A stretch of DNA of 64,000 nucleotides from NCBI RefSeq assembly GCF_003595175.1, contig NZ_CP032419.1, positions 1,860,001 to 1,924,000 on the forward strand, written 5' to 3'. Position numbers and translations under genes: made by a program. Numbering within the stretch: position 1 is the first letter of the stretch; every line of letters begins with the position of its first letter. Under the pieces are notes generated by a model. The model was not told where the DNA came from, ran no database searches, and saw only the letters and a program-made list of their open reading frames with translations. Shown one piece after another: positions 41,672 through 50,527 of this stretch. The stretch is from Pseudomonas cavernae (lineage in GTDB: Bacteria > Pseudomonadota > Gammaproteobacteria > Pseudomonadales > Pseudomonadaceae).

Positions 41672-41826
41672 CTTAATTGCTGTGGGAAAATACCGCGCGA
41701 ATAATCGATTCGCCAGAGTTGCGTCCGCTTGCAGGCCCCGAGCGGTGTTCAAACCGACGACTGACCTGGCTCATGCAATCCACGGTCGCGGCCCGCAGAG
41801 GCCGCTCCATCACCCAGGAGCTCAGC

Positions 41827-43737
41827 ATGCAGCGCTCGATTGCCACCGTCTCCCTCAGCGGTACCCTGCCGGAAAAACTCGAAGCCATCGCCGCTGCCGG
41901 TTTCGATGGCGTGGAAATCTTCGAAAACGACCTGCTCTATTACGACGGTAGCCCGCGTGACGTGCGGCGCATGTGCCAGGACCTGGGCATCGCCATCACC
42001 CTGTTCCAGCCGTTCCGCGACTTCGAAGGCTGTCGCCGCGACCGCCTGCCGCGCAATCTCGACCGTGCCGAGCGCAAATTCGATTTGATGCAGGAACTGG
42101 GCACCGACCTGGTGCTGGTGTGCAGCAACGTCGCCGCCGATTCCCTCGGTGACGAGGACATTCTCATCGACGACCTGCGCCTGCTGGCCGAACGCGCCGG
42201 CGCGCGTGGCCTGCGCATCGGCTACGAGGCGCTGGCCTGGGGCCGCCACGTCAACACCTGGCAGCAGGTGTGGAACATCGTCAAGCGCGCCGACCATTCG
42301 GCGCTCGGCGTGCTGCTCGACAGCTTCCACACCCTGTCGATCAAGGGCGACCCGGCCGCCATCGCCGAGATTCCCGGCGACAAGATCTTCTTCGTGCAGA
42401 TGGCCGACGCGCCGCTGCTGGCCATGGATGTGCTGGAGTGGAGCCGGCACTTCCGCTGCTTCCCCGGCCAGGGCGAGTTCGACCTGCCGGGCTTCCTCGC
42501 GCCGATCATCCGCAGCGGCTACAGCGGGCCACTGTCGCTGGAGATCTTCAACGACGGCTTCCGCGCCGCACCGCCGCGCGGCAACGCCGCCGACGGCCTG
42601 CGCTCGTTGCTGTATCTGGAGGAGAAGACCCGCAAGCGGCTGGAGCAGGACGTTACCCCGCCGGCCAATCTCGACATTCTCTTCGCCCCGCCAGCGGCTG
42701 GGCGCTACGACGGCGTGGAGTTCCTCGAGTTCGCCGTCGACGAGGCGCGCGGCGCCAAGCTGAGTGGCTGGCTGGAGCGCCTGGGCTTCGCCAAGGCCGG
42801 CCAGCACCGCTCCAAGGAGGTCAGCTTGCTGCGCCAGGGCGACATCAACATCGTCCTCAATGCCGAGCCGTACTCCTTCGCCCACAGTTTCTTCGAGGCC
42901 CACGGCCCGTCGCTGTGCGCCACCGCGCTGCGGGTCAAGAACGGCGCTAGCGCCCTGGAACGCGCGCGCGAGTTCAAGGGTCAGCCCTATCGCGGCCTGG
43001 TCGGCCCCAACGAACGCGAGATTCCCGCCGTGCGCGCGCCGGACGGCAGCCTGATCTACCTGGTGGAGCAGGGCGCCAGCGGGCAGACCATCTACGACAG
43101 CGACTTCAACCTCAGCCCCGCGGCCAGCCCGAGCGGCAGCCTGCAGCGCATCGACCACATGGCCATGGCCCTGCCGGCCGATGGCCTGGACAACTGGGTG
43201 CTGTTCTACAAGAGCCTGTTCGACTTCGAGGCCGACGACGAAGTGGTGCTGCCCGACCCCTACGGCCTGGTCAAGAGCCGCGCCCTGCGCAGCCGCTGCA
43301 GCTCCATCCGCCTGCCGTTGAACATCTCGGAGAACCGCAACACGGCGATCTCCCACGCCCTGTCCAGCTATCGCGGCTCCGGCGTGCACCACATCGCCTT
43401 CTCCTGCGCGGACATCTTCGCCGAGGTCAGCCGCGCCAAGGAGGCCGGCGTGCCGCTGTTGGACATCCCGCTCAACTACTACGACGACCTCGCCGCGCGC
43501 TTCGATTTCGACGACGAGTTCCTCAGCGAACTGGCCTACTACAACGTGCTGTACGACCGCGACGCCCAGGGCGGCGAGCTGTTCCACGTCTACACCGAGC
43601 CGTTCGAGGAGCGCTTCTTCTTCGAGATCATCCAGCGCAAGAACGGCTACGTCGGTTACGGCGCGGCCAATGTCGCGGTACGTCTGGCGGCGATGGCCAA
43701 GGCGCGTAGCAGCGTAGCCAAGCAGGCACGGTTGTAA
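41827..43737 (+). CDS. quiC: 3-dehydroshikimate dehydratase (two-domain QuiC type)
   Basis: A 636-residue fusion. The N-terminal TIM-barrel dehydratase domain (about 1-285; VSLSGTLPEKLEAIAAAGFDGVEIFEND, LGVLLDSFHTLSIKGDP) converts 3-dehydroshikimate to protocatechuate. The C-terminal part (about 290-620) is a 4-hydroxyphenylpyruvate-dioxygenase-like VOC domain, with likely metal ligands in IDHMAMAL, GVHHIAFS and FFEIIQRKNG. The length matches P. putida QuiC1. ATG 41827 follows aggag; a 50-codon longer frame reads through the operators. The adjacent TetR and MFS genes repeat the P. putida arrangement. The product feeds the pca pathway. Confidence 0.93.
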   Translation: MQRSIATVSLSGTLPEKLEAIAAAGFDGVEIFENDLLYYDGSPRDVRRMCQDLGIAITLFQPFRDFEGCRRDRLPRNLDRAERKFDLMQELGTDLVLVCSNVAADSLGDEDILIDDLRLLAERAGARGLRIGYEALAWGRHVNTWQQVWNIVKRADHSALGVLLDSFHTLSIKGDPAAIAEIPGDKIFFVQMADAPLLAMDVLEWSRHFRCFPGQGEFDLPGFLAPIIRSGYSGPLSLEIFNDGFRAAPPRGNAADGLRSLLYLEEKTRKRLEQDVTPPANLDILFAPPAAGRYDGVEFLEFAVDEARGAKLSGWLERLGFAKAGQHRSKEVSLLRQGDINIVLNAEPYSFAHSFFEAHGPSLCATALRVKNGASALERAREFKGQPYRGLVGPNEREIPAVRAPDGSLIYLVEQGASGQTIYDSDFNLSPAASPSGSLQRIDHMAMALPADGLDNWVLFYKSLFDFEADDEVVLPDPYGLVKSRALRSRCSSIRLPLNISENRNTAISHALSSYRGSGVHHIAFSCADIFAEVSRAKEAGVPLLDIPLNYYDDLAARFDFDDEFLSELAYYNVLYDRDAQGGELFHVYTEPFEERFFFEIIQRKNGYVGYGAANVAVRLAAMAKARSSVAKQARL

Positions 43738-43743
43738 CCGCTT

Positions 43744-43875
43744 GGGTAGGGTGGATGTCGCTTGTTACATCCACCGGCTGTGGTGGAAAACGCTGCGCGG
43801 TTTTCCACCCTACGGAATTGGCTCGGCGGCCTCCCTCTCCCCCAACCCCTCTCCCACAAGTGGGAGAGGGGAGGG
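43744..43875. repeat. Palindromes after quiC
   Basis: GTAGGGTGGATGTCGC/GACATCCACC-type hairpin, then GGTGGAAAACGCTGCGCGG with GGTTTTCCACCCTACGG, then a CCCTCTCCC/GGGAGAGGG hairpin. Three repeat families stacked head to tail. Confidence 0.75.
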
Positions 43876-43953
43876 ACGGCGGCCCCGTCGCCTTCCTTCG
43901 CCCCGCCGAGCGGCCCATAATTGGCCGATTCCACCGATGGCCATGAGTCCAGC

Positions 43954-44622
43954 ATGATGAATTCCGCCGACACCCCTGCCGAGCCCGTAGAAGTGCCGCG
44001 CAAGAGCCGCAAGAACAATCCGGAGAAGACCCGCGAGGACATCCTCCAGGCTGCCGTGGCCGAGTTCGTCCAGCAGGGTTTGTCCGGCGCGCGGGTGGAT
44101 GCCATCGCCGAGCGCACCCACACCTCCAAACGCATGATCTACTACTACTTCGGCAGCAAGGAGCAGCTCTACGTCGAGGTGTTGGAGAAGCTCTACGGCG
44201 ATATCCGGCGCACCGAGAGCCAGCTGCATCTGGCCGAACTGGCGCCGCAGGAAGCGATCCGCCGGCTGGTGGAGTTCACCTTCGACCACCACGACCGCAA
44301 CGTCGATTTCGTCCGCATCGTCAGCATCGAGAACATCCACCACGGCGAGTACGTGAAGCAGTCCAAGGCGATCCGCTCGCTGAGCAACACCATGCTCCAC
44401 TCCCTCGACGACATCCTCCGGCGCGGCGAAGCCGAGGGCCTGTTCCGCAGCGGCCTCGACCCGCTCGACGTGCATCTGCTGATCAGTTCCTTCTGCTTGT
44501 ACCGTGTCTCCAACCGCCACACCTTCGGCGAGATATTCCAGGTCGACCTGTCGGGCGAGCAGGTCAAGCAGCGCCACAAGCAGATGATCTGCGAGTCGGT
44601 GCTGCGTTATATCCAGCCCTGA
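43954..44622 (+). CDS. TetR-family regulator beside quiC
   Basis: A 222-residue TetR-type repressor. The helix-turn-helix (about residues 25-70) is ILQAAVAEFVQQGLSGARVD, then IAERTHTSKRMIYYYFGSKEQLY. The ligand domain covers the remaining residues. An ATG at 43954 is followed by a second ATG; a TTG at 43921 would add 11 residues. Its position beside quiC suggests control of quiC and the MFS gene, perhaps through the TAACYRGTTA dyads, with protocatechuate or dehydroshikimate as inducer. The operator and inducer are inferred. Confidence 0.9.
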   Translation: MMNSADTPAEPVEVPRKSRKNNPEKTREDILQAAVAEFVQQGLSGARVDAIAERTHTSKRMIYYYFGSKEQLYVEVLEKLYGDIRRTESQLHLAELAPQEAIRRLVEFTFDHHDRNVDFVRIVSIENIHHGEYVKQSKAIRSLSNTMLHSLDDILRRGEAEGLFRSGLDPLDVHLLISSFCLYRVSNRHTFGEIFQVDLSGEQVKQRHKQMICESVLRYIQP

Positions 44623-44791
44623 AGGGGCGCCAGGCCCGCGCGCGACGCGCGGAGCCAGCCGGCAGATTAGGTTGTGCATTCTAGAGCGGCGGGACAACCC
44701 TCCACCGTCGTTACCAGACAAGTACAAGCACAGCGACTTCCGTAATCACTGCCTTCACGGGTGTTGGGGCACGACCCCGACGGGAGGAAAT

Positions 44792-44941
44792 ATGTACCTG
44801 CGATGCTTCTTTCTGGGATGCCAATGGGACGAAGGGATACTCACCGAGGTGGGCTCTGAGGTGATGCTCTGCCAGCGATGTTGTCGCTGCGGAGCGCATC
44901 AGTACCTGAAGGTAATGAGCAGCCCCGAAACGCCTGAGTAA
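44792..44941 (+). CDS. Small Cys-rich protein, 49 aa
   Basis: A 49-residue protein with [15 protein letters not shown] and [14 protein letters not shown]: six cysteines (Cys5, 10, 27, 30, 31, 33) in a zinc-ribbon-like arrangement. It resembles the Pseudomonas PSPA7_2676-type Cys-rich small proteins, function unknown. A strong ribosome site (gggagg) lies six bases before ATG 44792; the longer frame from 44672 has none. It lies alone between tetR and the macro-domain gene. Confidence 0.75.
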   Translation: MYLRCFFLGCQWDEGILTEVGSEVMLCQRCCRCGAHQYLKVMSSPETPE

Positions 44942-45119
44942 ATCGCCAGCCAATGGAGTGCGCCCGCTGTCTCGGCCGCCGTGGTGTGGCGGTGCGCTTC
45001 TGGCTGTGCCTTCTTGCTGTTCCGGCTGCGGGATGCTCGCCGTTATCCATCTGGGGGCGTCGGCTATGCAGGGGCGGATTAGAATAGGTGTTCCTATCGA
45101 TTCGCCCGGGAGACCTGCC

Positions 45120-45632
45120 ATGGCCACGCTCATGCAAGCGGTTCAGGGGGATATCACCCGCCTCGAGGTGCAGGCGATCGTCAACGCGGCGAACTCTTCC
45201 CTGCTCGGCGGAGGCGGCGTGGATGGCGCAATCCATCGTGCCGCCGGCCCGCAATTGCTCGAAGAGTGCCGCAAGCTCGGTGGCTGCCCGACCGGCGAGG
45301 CGCGCATCACTGCCGGCTATCGACTGCCGGCTCGGTATGTGATTCACACCGTCGGCCCGGTCTGGCGCGGCGGTGGGCATGGCGAGGCGCAGCTGTTGGC
45401 CTCCTGCTACCGCCGCTGTGTGGAAATCGCCAGCGAGCGCGGCATCGCCTCGCTGGCCTTTCCCTGCATCAGTACCGGTGTCTACGGTTATCCGCTGGAA
45501 CAGGCGGCGCAGATCGCGGTGAGCACGGTGCGCAGTGCCGCGCAGGCCACGACTATCGAGTCGGTGCTGTTCTGCTGCTTTTCCGCCTCAGACCTGGCGC
45601 GCTACCAGCGGCTGCTCGGCGTCGACAGCTGA
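45120..45632 (+). CDS. Macro-domain ADP-ribose deacetylase-like protein
   Basis: A 170-residue macro domain of the YmdB type. Key loops: [24 protein letters not shown] (residues about 21-44) and [12 protein letters not shown]. These bind ADP-ribose; relatives hydrolyse O-acetyl-ADP-ribose or reverse ADP-ribosylation. ATG 45120 follows gggag. The 3' end overlaps the convergent FAD dehydrogenase 2 gene by 45 bp. Confidence 0.92.
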   Translation: MATLMQAVQGDITRLEVQAIVNAANSSLLGGGGVDGAIHRAAGPQLLEECRKLGGCPTGEARITAGYRLPARYVIHTVGPVWRGGGHGEAQLLASCYRRCVEIASERGIASLAFPCISTGVYGYPLEQAAQIAVSTVRSAAQATTIESVLFCCFSASDLARYQRLLGVDS

Positions 45633-47330
45633 GCTGGCCTGCCCGGCCAGCGCCAGGCCGGCGAGATAGCCGAAGGTCATCCCCGGGCCGAGGGTAATGC
45701 CGCCGCTGGGGTAGTGGCCGGCCATCACGCTGGCCATGTCGTTGCCCACTGCGAACAGTCCCCCGATCGGCTCGTCCTGACCGTCCAACACCCGTGCCGC
45801 GGCGTCGGTGCGCAGGCCGGCGAAGGTGCCGAGGCTGCCCGGCAGCAATTTCACTGCATAGAACGGCCCGCGCTCGAGCGGCCGCAGCGAGGGGTTGGGG
45901 CCGTGCAGGACCTCGCCCTGGGCCCTGTTGTAGGCCGAGGCGCCGCGCTGGAAGTCCGGGTCCTCGCCCTGCGCGGCATGCTGGTTGAAGCGCTCGACCG
46001 TAGCCTGCAACTGCGCGACATCGATGCCGCAGCGTGCCGCCAGTTCACTCAGGTTGCGGCCCTTGAACAGATAGCCGCGGCGCTGGTAATAGGCGGTGGG
46101 GAAGGGGAACGGCTTGGCCCAGCCGATGCCGTAGCGGCGCTGCGCTTGGTGGTCGCAGAGCAGCCAGGCCTCGTGCGCCTCGCCCTTCGGCGTGGCCTTG
46201 AACAACGCGTTCATGAAGTCGTGGTAGCAGTCGGCCTCGTTGCAGAAGCGTCGCCCATTTCTGCGCACGGCGATAAAGCCGGGCTTGGCGCGGTCGAGCA
46301 GATGCGGAAAGTGGCCGAGACTGCCGTCGCGGCGTGGCACCAGGGAGACCGGCGCCCAGGCGCCGGCCTGGGCTAGATCGTCGGCTACCCGCGCGCCGAG
46401 CTGTTCGCCGAGGCGCAGGCCGTCGCCTGTGTTGCTCGGCGGTGCGGCGGAGCGGTGTTCGCTGCCGTTCGGTGCATGCGGCATCAGCTCGGCGAGGCGC
46501 TGGCGGTCGTGGGGAAAGCCGCCGCAGGCCAGCACCACGCCACGGCTGGCGCGTATTTCGGTGAGGCTGCCGAAGTGCTCGATCTGTGCGCCGCTGCCCC
46601 GGCCATCCTGGCTGAGCAGGCGCTTGGCCGGCGCCTCGGTGAGCAGCTTGACGTCGAGGTCCAGGGCGCTGCGCAACAGCCGGGCGACCAGTGCGTTGCC
46701 GTTGACCAGTTGCATGCCGCGGCGGTGCAGCACGAGATCGCGGCAGTGCCGCAGCAGGCGCTTGGCGACGTACAGCGCGGCGCGCGGCGAGCGGCTGGCG
46801 TTGAAGAAGTTGGCCATGTCCAGACCGCCGGCGATGCCCATGCCGGCCAGGCTGACGATGTCCAGCGGTGGGCGCAGTTTGGCGATCCAGGCGCCCAGCT
46901 CATGGCCGTCGAACGGCTGTGCACAGAGCGAGCGGCCACCGCGCCCGGCACCCTCGCCGTCGTGCATATCCGGCATCTTGCTACCCGAATAGAACTGCAC
47001 GGCGGTATGCCGCTGGAAGAACTCGACCATCTCCGGACCGCGCTCGAGATAGCTGCGCTGGCGCTCGTCGAGGGCGTCGGCGTGCACTTGGGCGCGCAGG
47101 TAACGCTCCGGCGCGTCGTCGTGCTCGATATTGCCCTCGGCGACTGCCAGCGGGTTGCGCGGAATCCACAGCCAGCCGCCGGACCAGGCGCTGGTGCCGC
47201 CGAGCTGACTGGTCTTTTCCACGACTATCACCTTCAGCCCGTGGTGGGCGGCAGTCACCGCCGCCGCCAAGCCGGAGGCGCCGGAGCCGATGACCAGAAC
47301 GTCACAGTGGAGAGTGTCGGGGCATTGCAT
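45588..47330 (-). CDS. KstD-like FAD-dependent dehydrogenase 2
   Basis: A 580-residue paralog of the enzyme at 11982. FAD motif [21 protein letters not shown], then [28 protein letters not shown]-terminal [32 protein letters not shown]. No signal peptide. The start at 47330 gives the N-terminus of the paralog; 15 extra codons upstream are doubtful. It probably desaturates an oxo-ring carboxylate, the substrate unknown. Its 3' end overlaps the macro-domain gene. Confidence 0.87.
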   Translation of the reverse strand: MQCPDTLHCDVLVIGSGASGLAAAVTAAHHGLKVIVVEKTSQLGGTSAWSGGWLWIPRNPLAVAEGNIEHDDAPERYLRAQVHADALDERQRSYLERGPEMVEFFQRHTAVQFYSGSKMPDMHDGEGAGRGGRSLCAQPFDGHELGAWIAKLRPPLDIVSLAGMGIAGGLDMANFFNASRSPRAALYVAKRLLRHCRDLVLHRRGMQLVNGNALVARLLRSALDLDVKLLTEAPAKRLLSQDGRGSGAQIEHFGSLTEIRASRGVVLACGGFPHDRQRLAELMPHAPNGSEHRSAAPPSNTGDGLRLGEQLGARVADDLAQAGAWAPVSLVPRRDGSLGHFPHLLDRAKPGFIAVRRNGRRFCNEADCYHDFMNALFKATPKGEAHEAWLLCDHQAQRRYGIGWAKPFPFPTAYYQRRGYLFKGRNLSELAARCGIDVAQLQATVERFNQHAAQGEDPDFQRGASAYNRAQGEVLHGPNPSLRPLERGPFYAVKLLPGSLGTFAGLRTDAAARVLDGQDEPIGGLFAVGNDMASVMAGHYPSGGITLGPGMTFGYLAGLALAGQASSAVDAEQPLVARQV

Positions 47331-47362
47331 GGCAGGGATTCCGTTGTGATTCTGGGATCTGT

Positions 47363-47505
47363 GCCCCTCTCTCATTCATGGGAGAGGGGCCCGGGGAGAG
47401 GGTAAACAGGCAACTCAGCCCGGAGGATGGGTTGAGCGCAGCGATACCTATCTGTTGCCCGACCTGCCGCTCGTTGGCTATCGCTGCGCTCAACGCCAAC
47501 CTGCA
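47363..47505. repeat. CCCTCTCC hairpin and GTAGGATGGG-type palindrome
   Basis: CCCCTCTCTCATTCATGGGAGAGGGG (47363-47389, broken arms), then GGAGGATGGGTTGAGCGCAG (47421 on) with a degenerate partner near 47485-47503. It fills the gap between FAD dehydrogenase 2 and the NIPSNAP gene. Confidence 0.65.
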
Positions 47506-47519
47506 GCCGGTCTTCTGGC

Positions 47520-47840
47520 TCACTTCAACGGCGAAAACCCGGTCGGGCGCATCAGCCGCGACTCCAGGCGCAGCACCGCGCCGAGCTCCTTGTTCTTGCG
47601 CGAGAACTCCGCCCAGCGCGGGTCGGCGGCCATGCTGCCGCGGCGGGCGATGCGCTCGTCGAGGCTCTCGTAGGCCCAGATATGCACCACCTGGTTGGCC
47701 TCGCCAAACTCGGTGGTGAAGAAGCCGACCAGCTTGCCCAGGTGCTCGGTCTGCACCGCCAGGGCGTCGCTCTGGTACAGCGCCAGCCAGTCGGCCAGCT
47801 TGGTCGGGGCGATGGTGTAAGTGCGCAGTTCGTAATACAT
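47520..47840 (-). CDS. NIPSNAP-family protein
   Basis: A 106-residue ferredoxin-like (dimeric alpha/beta barrel) protein: MYYELRTYTIAPTKLADWL, GKLVGFFTTEFGEANQVVHIWAYES. NIPSNAP proteins of bacteria are small and of unknown function, often encoded with aromatic or hydroaromatic catabolic genes. ATG 47840 lies two bases beyond the stop of the frameshifted FAD dehydrogenase 3, in a different frame; the long frame that appears to fuse them is an artefact. Confidence 0.88.
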   Translation of the reverse strand: MYYELRTYTIAPTKLADWLALYQSDALAVQTEHLGKLVGFFTTEFGEANQVVHIWAYESLDERIARRGSMAADPRWAEFSRKNKELGAVLRLESRLMRPTGFSPLK

Positions 47841-47842
47841 GC

Positions 47843-49562
47843 TCAGTTCTCCACTGTGGTTTTCGAGGTGGCCGGCGTCGCGAGGCGCTCGGCGATATGG
47901 CTGGCGGCGATGTAGCCGAAGGTCAGGCCGGGGCCGATGGTGATGCCGGGGCCGGGGTAGGTGCCGTCCATCAGCGAGTTCATGTCGTTGCCGGCGGCGT
48001 ACAGGCCGGGGATCGGCGCGCCGGACTTGTCGAGCACGTTGGCGTGAGCGTCGGTGACCAGGCCGCGGGCCGAACCGAGGTCGCCGGTGAACAGTTGCAC
48101 GGCGTAGTAGGGCGCTTTGCTCAGTGGCGCGTTGCACGGGTTGGGCCGGTGCTCGGGGTCGCCCATGTAGCGGTTGTAGGCGTTGCCGCCCTTGGCGAAC
48201 GCGCACGCGGGCGTCGGCGTTGTAGCGCTCCAGGGTCGCGCGCAGGCCCAGTGGGTCGATGCCGATGGCCTGGGCCAGTTGTTCCGGGCTGTCGGCGCGC
48301 TGCAGGTAGCCGGCTTCGATCAGCGCCGAGTTGTCCACCGGCTTCGGCCGTGCCAGGCCCAGGCCGTACTTGTTCATGGCCTCGGCATCGCAGATCAACC
48401 AGCACGGCGCATTGCCGGTGGCGAACATGGTCTGGACGAAATGGTGGTAGGAGTCGGATTCGTTGACGAAGCGCTGGCCGGCCCGGTTCACCGCGATCAC
48501 CCCCGGCTTGGCGCGGTCGGTGACCAAGTGCGGGAAGCGTTCGCGCTCGCCATTCCTGTGCACCAGCTCGGAAACCGGCGCCCAGAAGAAGTTGGCCGTC
48601 AGGCCCTGGCCGCTGGCGGCATCCACCGCCTCGCCGAGGCGCAGGGCATCGCCGCTGTTGGTCGGCGGCGACATGCTCAGGTGCGGCGCGCAGCTGTCCG
48701 GGCGGTTGCTGGCGGCGATCGTGCCGGCGGCGAAGCCACCCATGGCGCAGACCACGCCGCCGTGCGCCCGTACCCGCTCCAGACGCCCTGCGCGCTTGAC
48801 CTGTACGCCCACCACCACGCCATGCTCGACGATCAGCGACTCTGCCGCACTGTTCAGCCACAGCTCGGCGCCGTTGGCGAAGGCGCTGGTGGCCAGTCGC
48901 GCGATCAGCGCGTTGCCGGTGGTCAGGCGGGTGCCGCGGTGGTGACTGAGGCGGTCGACGCCGTAGCGCGCCATCAGCTTGAGGCAGTGCCAGAGCGATT
49001 TCGGCGAGCGCTTGAAACTGAGGAAATGCTGGATGTCGACGCGGTTGACCATCATCCCGCCGAACAGCAGCATGCCCGGCGGCGGCATTTTCAGGTCCTT
49101 GAAGCGCTCGCCCAGACGGCGGCCGTCGTACTCGACCATCTCCAGCGCGCGGCCGAATTCGCTGCCGCCGTCCTCGTCCGGGTAGTAGTCCGGCGACAGC
49201 GGACGCAGGCTGTAGTGCAGTTCGGTGTTGGCCTCTAGCCAGCGTAGCGCCTCGTGGCCGCGGGCGATAAAGGTGTCGACCAGTTCGGCGTTGTAGCCGG
49301 CGCCGATGATCTTCTTGAGATAAGTGCGCATCGCCTCGGGCGAATCCTCGGCGCCGGCGGTCTTGGCTTGGTCGGTGCCGTAGACCCAGGCGGCGCCGCC
49401 GGAAATCGCCGAGGTGCCGCCGAAACGCTCGGCCTTTTCGACGATCAGCACCTTGAGGCCGCGACAGGCGGCGCTGGCCGCGGCGGCGAAACCGGCGGCG
49501 CCGCTGCCGAGCACGACCACGTCGTAGTCGCGGGTGAAGGCGGGTTGACTGATGCTGGTCAT
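47843..49562 (-). pseudogene. KstD-like FAD-dependent dehydrogenase 3, frameshifted
   Basis: A third paralog. The intact N-terminal part (49562 to about 48212) carries VVVLGSGAAGFAAAASAA and VEKAERFGGTSAISGGAAW. Near 48200-48212 the frame breaks: after RYNADAR the expected KGEDPAF-like segment is missing, and the remaining C-terminal part (FAKGGNAYNRYMGD through GLYAAGNDMNSLMDGTYPGPG) is in another frame and ends at 47843. Comparison with the paralogs suggests loss of about 11 bases. Either a true pseudogene or an assembly error; the sequence itself is otherwise well preserved. Confidence 0.82.
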
Positions 49563-49565
49563 GGC

Positions 49566-50375
49566 TCAGATCTCCAATGGGGTCACGCCCATGAAGGCGC
49601 CGAGGTTGCCGAGCTGGGCGAAGGCCATTTGCGCGCCGGTCTGGATGCGGCAGCCGCGTGAACGGGCGAAGGCCAGCAGCGGAGTTATCTCCGGCGAGGT
49701 GACCACGTCGGCGACCAGAGTTGCCGCTTGCAGGCTGTCCAGCAGCTCGGCCGGCAGCGGCAGCTCGCCGGTGCCGCCCATGCCCACCGGCGAGGCGTTG
49801 ACCAGCAGATCGAAACCGTCCAGCGAGCGATATTCGGTGCCGATCTCCAGCGCCGGGAAGGCGCTGCGCAGCAGCTCGGCGAGGGTGCCGGCGCGTTCGC
49901 TGCTGACGTCGGCGATCACCAGGCGGCGCACCCCGGCCTGGCACAGCGAATAGGCGATGGCGCTGCCGACCCCGCCGGAACCGATCACCAGCGCGCTTTT
50001 GCCCTTGGCCTGGAAGTCGTGCTGGCGCGCGGCGTTGAGGAAGCCTTCGCCGTCGACGTTATCGCCGAGCAGGCGGCCGTCGCTCTCGCGGCGAATGACG
50101 TTGACCGAGCGCAGCGCGGCGGCACGTTCGCTGAGGCCGTCGAGGCGGTCGACCAGGGTCTGTTTGTACGGCACGGTGACCACGCAACCGCGCAGGTTCT
50201 GCCAGCCGCGCAGGCTGGCGAGGAAGGCGTCGAGCGCCGCTTCCTGCAGGTCGATGGCGATCATCGCCAGGTTCTGGCCATGGTTGGCGAACCAGGTGTT
50301 GAAGTTTTCCGGCGATTTCACTTGCGCAATGGGCGAACCGACGATCGCGACCAGTTCGGTCGAACCACGAATCAT
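49566..50375 (-). CDS. Shikimate-dehydrogenase-like protein (AroE family)
   Basis: A 269-residue AroE-family enzyme. The catalytic pair is visible: Lys71 in TVPYKQTL and Asp108 in GDNVDGEG; the NADP/NAD motif is GSGGVGSA (about 132-139). The substrate loop reads GSPIAQVKSPENFN, in place of the usual HSxSPxxHN, so one serine and the histidine are changed. This points to a specialised SDH-like enzyme rather than biosynthetic AroE. It lies 3 bp after (upstream of) the FAD dehydrogenase 3 start, forming one unit with it and NIPSNAP. Divergent from the PcaR-like gene. Confidence 0.88.
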   Translation of the reverse strand: MIRGSTELVAIVGSPIAQVKSPENFNTWFANHGQNLAMIAIDLQEAALDAFLASLRGWQNLRGCVVTVPYKQTLVDRLDGLSERAAALRSVNVIRRESDGRLLGDNVDGEGFLNAARQHDFQAKGKSALVIGSGGVGSAIAYSLCQAGVRRLVIADVSSERAGTLAELLRSAFPALEIGTEYRSLDGFDLLVNASPVGMGGTGELPLPAELLDSLQAATLVADVVTSPEITPLLAFARSRGCRIQTGAQMAFAQLGNLGAFMGVTPLEI

Positions 50376-50468
50376 GCTGAACCTCCACGGCCTGTTGGCG
50401 TTGTTGTGGCGGGGAGGTTGCGCCCGCGAGCGGGAGACGCCAACGTGCTTGGCGGTTGTTCAGCTTGT

Positions 50469-50497
50469 TTATCGCATTGCCACTGCGATAATCGCAC
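50469..50497. promoter_or_regulatory. PcaR-like operator between aroE-like and iclR genes
   Basis: CTGCGATAATCGCAC (50483-50497) matches the PcaR box apart from its first bases; an 8 bp inverted repeat TTATCGCA (50469-50476) / TGCGATAA (50484-50491) overlaps it. It lies 31 bp before the regulator start. Likely autoregulation and control of the divergent gene. Confidence 0.62.
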
Positions 50498-50527
50498 TAT
50501 TACGTCGAATTGCTTGGAGCCCTGCAC

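Noticed and set aside
47520-49562. 680-residue fusion of FAD dehydrogenase and NIPSNAP
   Set aside because: The middle (about 140 residues) is Arg/Pro-rich out-of-frame sequence; the true C-terminal part is in another frame, and NIPSNAP has its own start.
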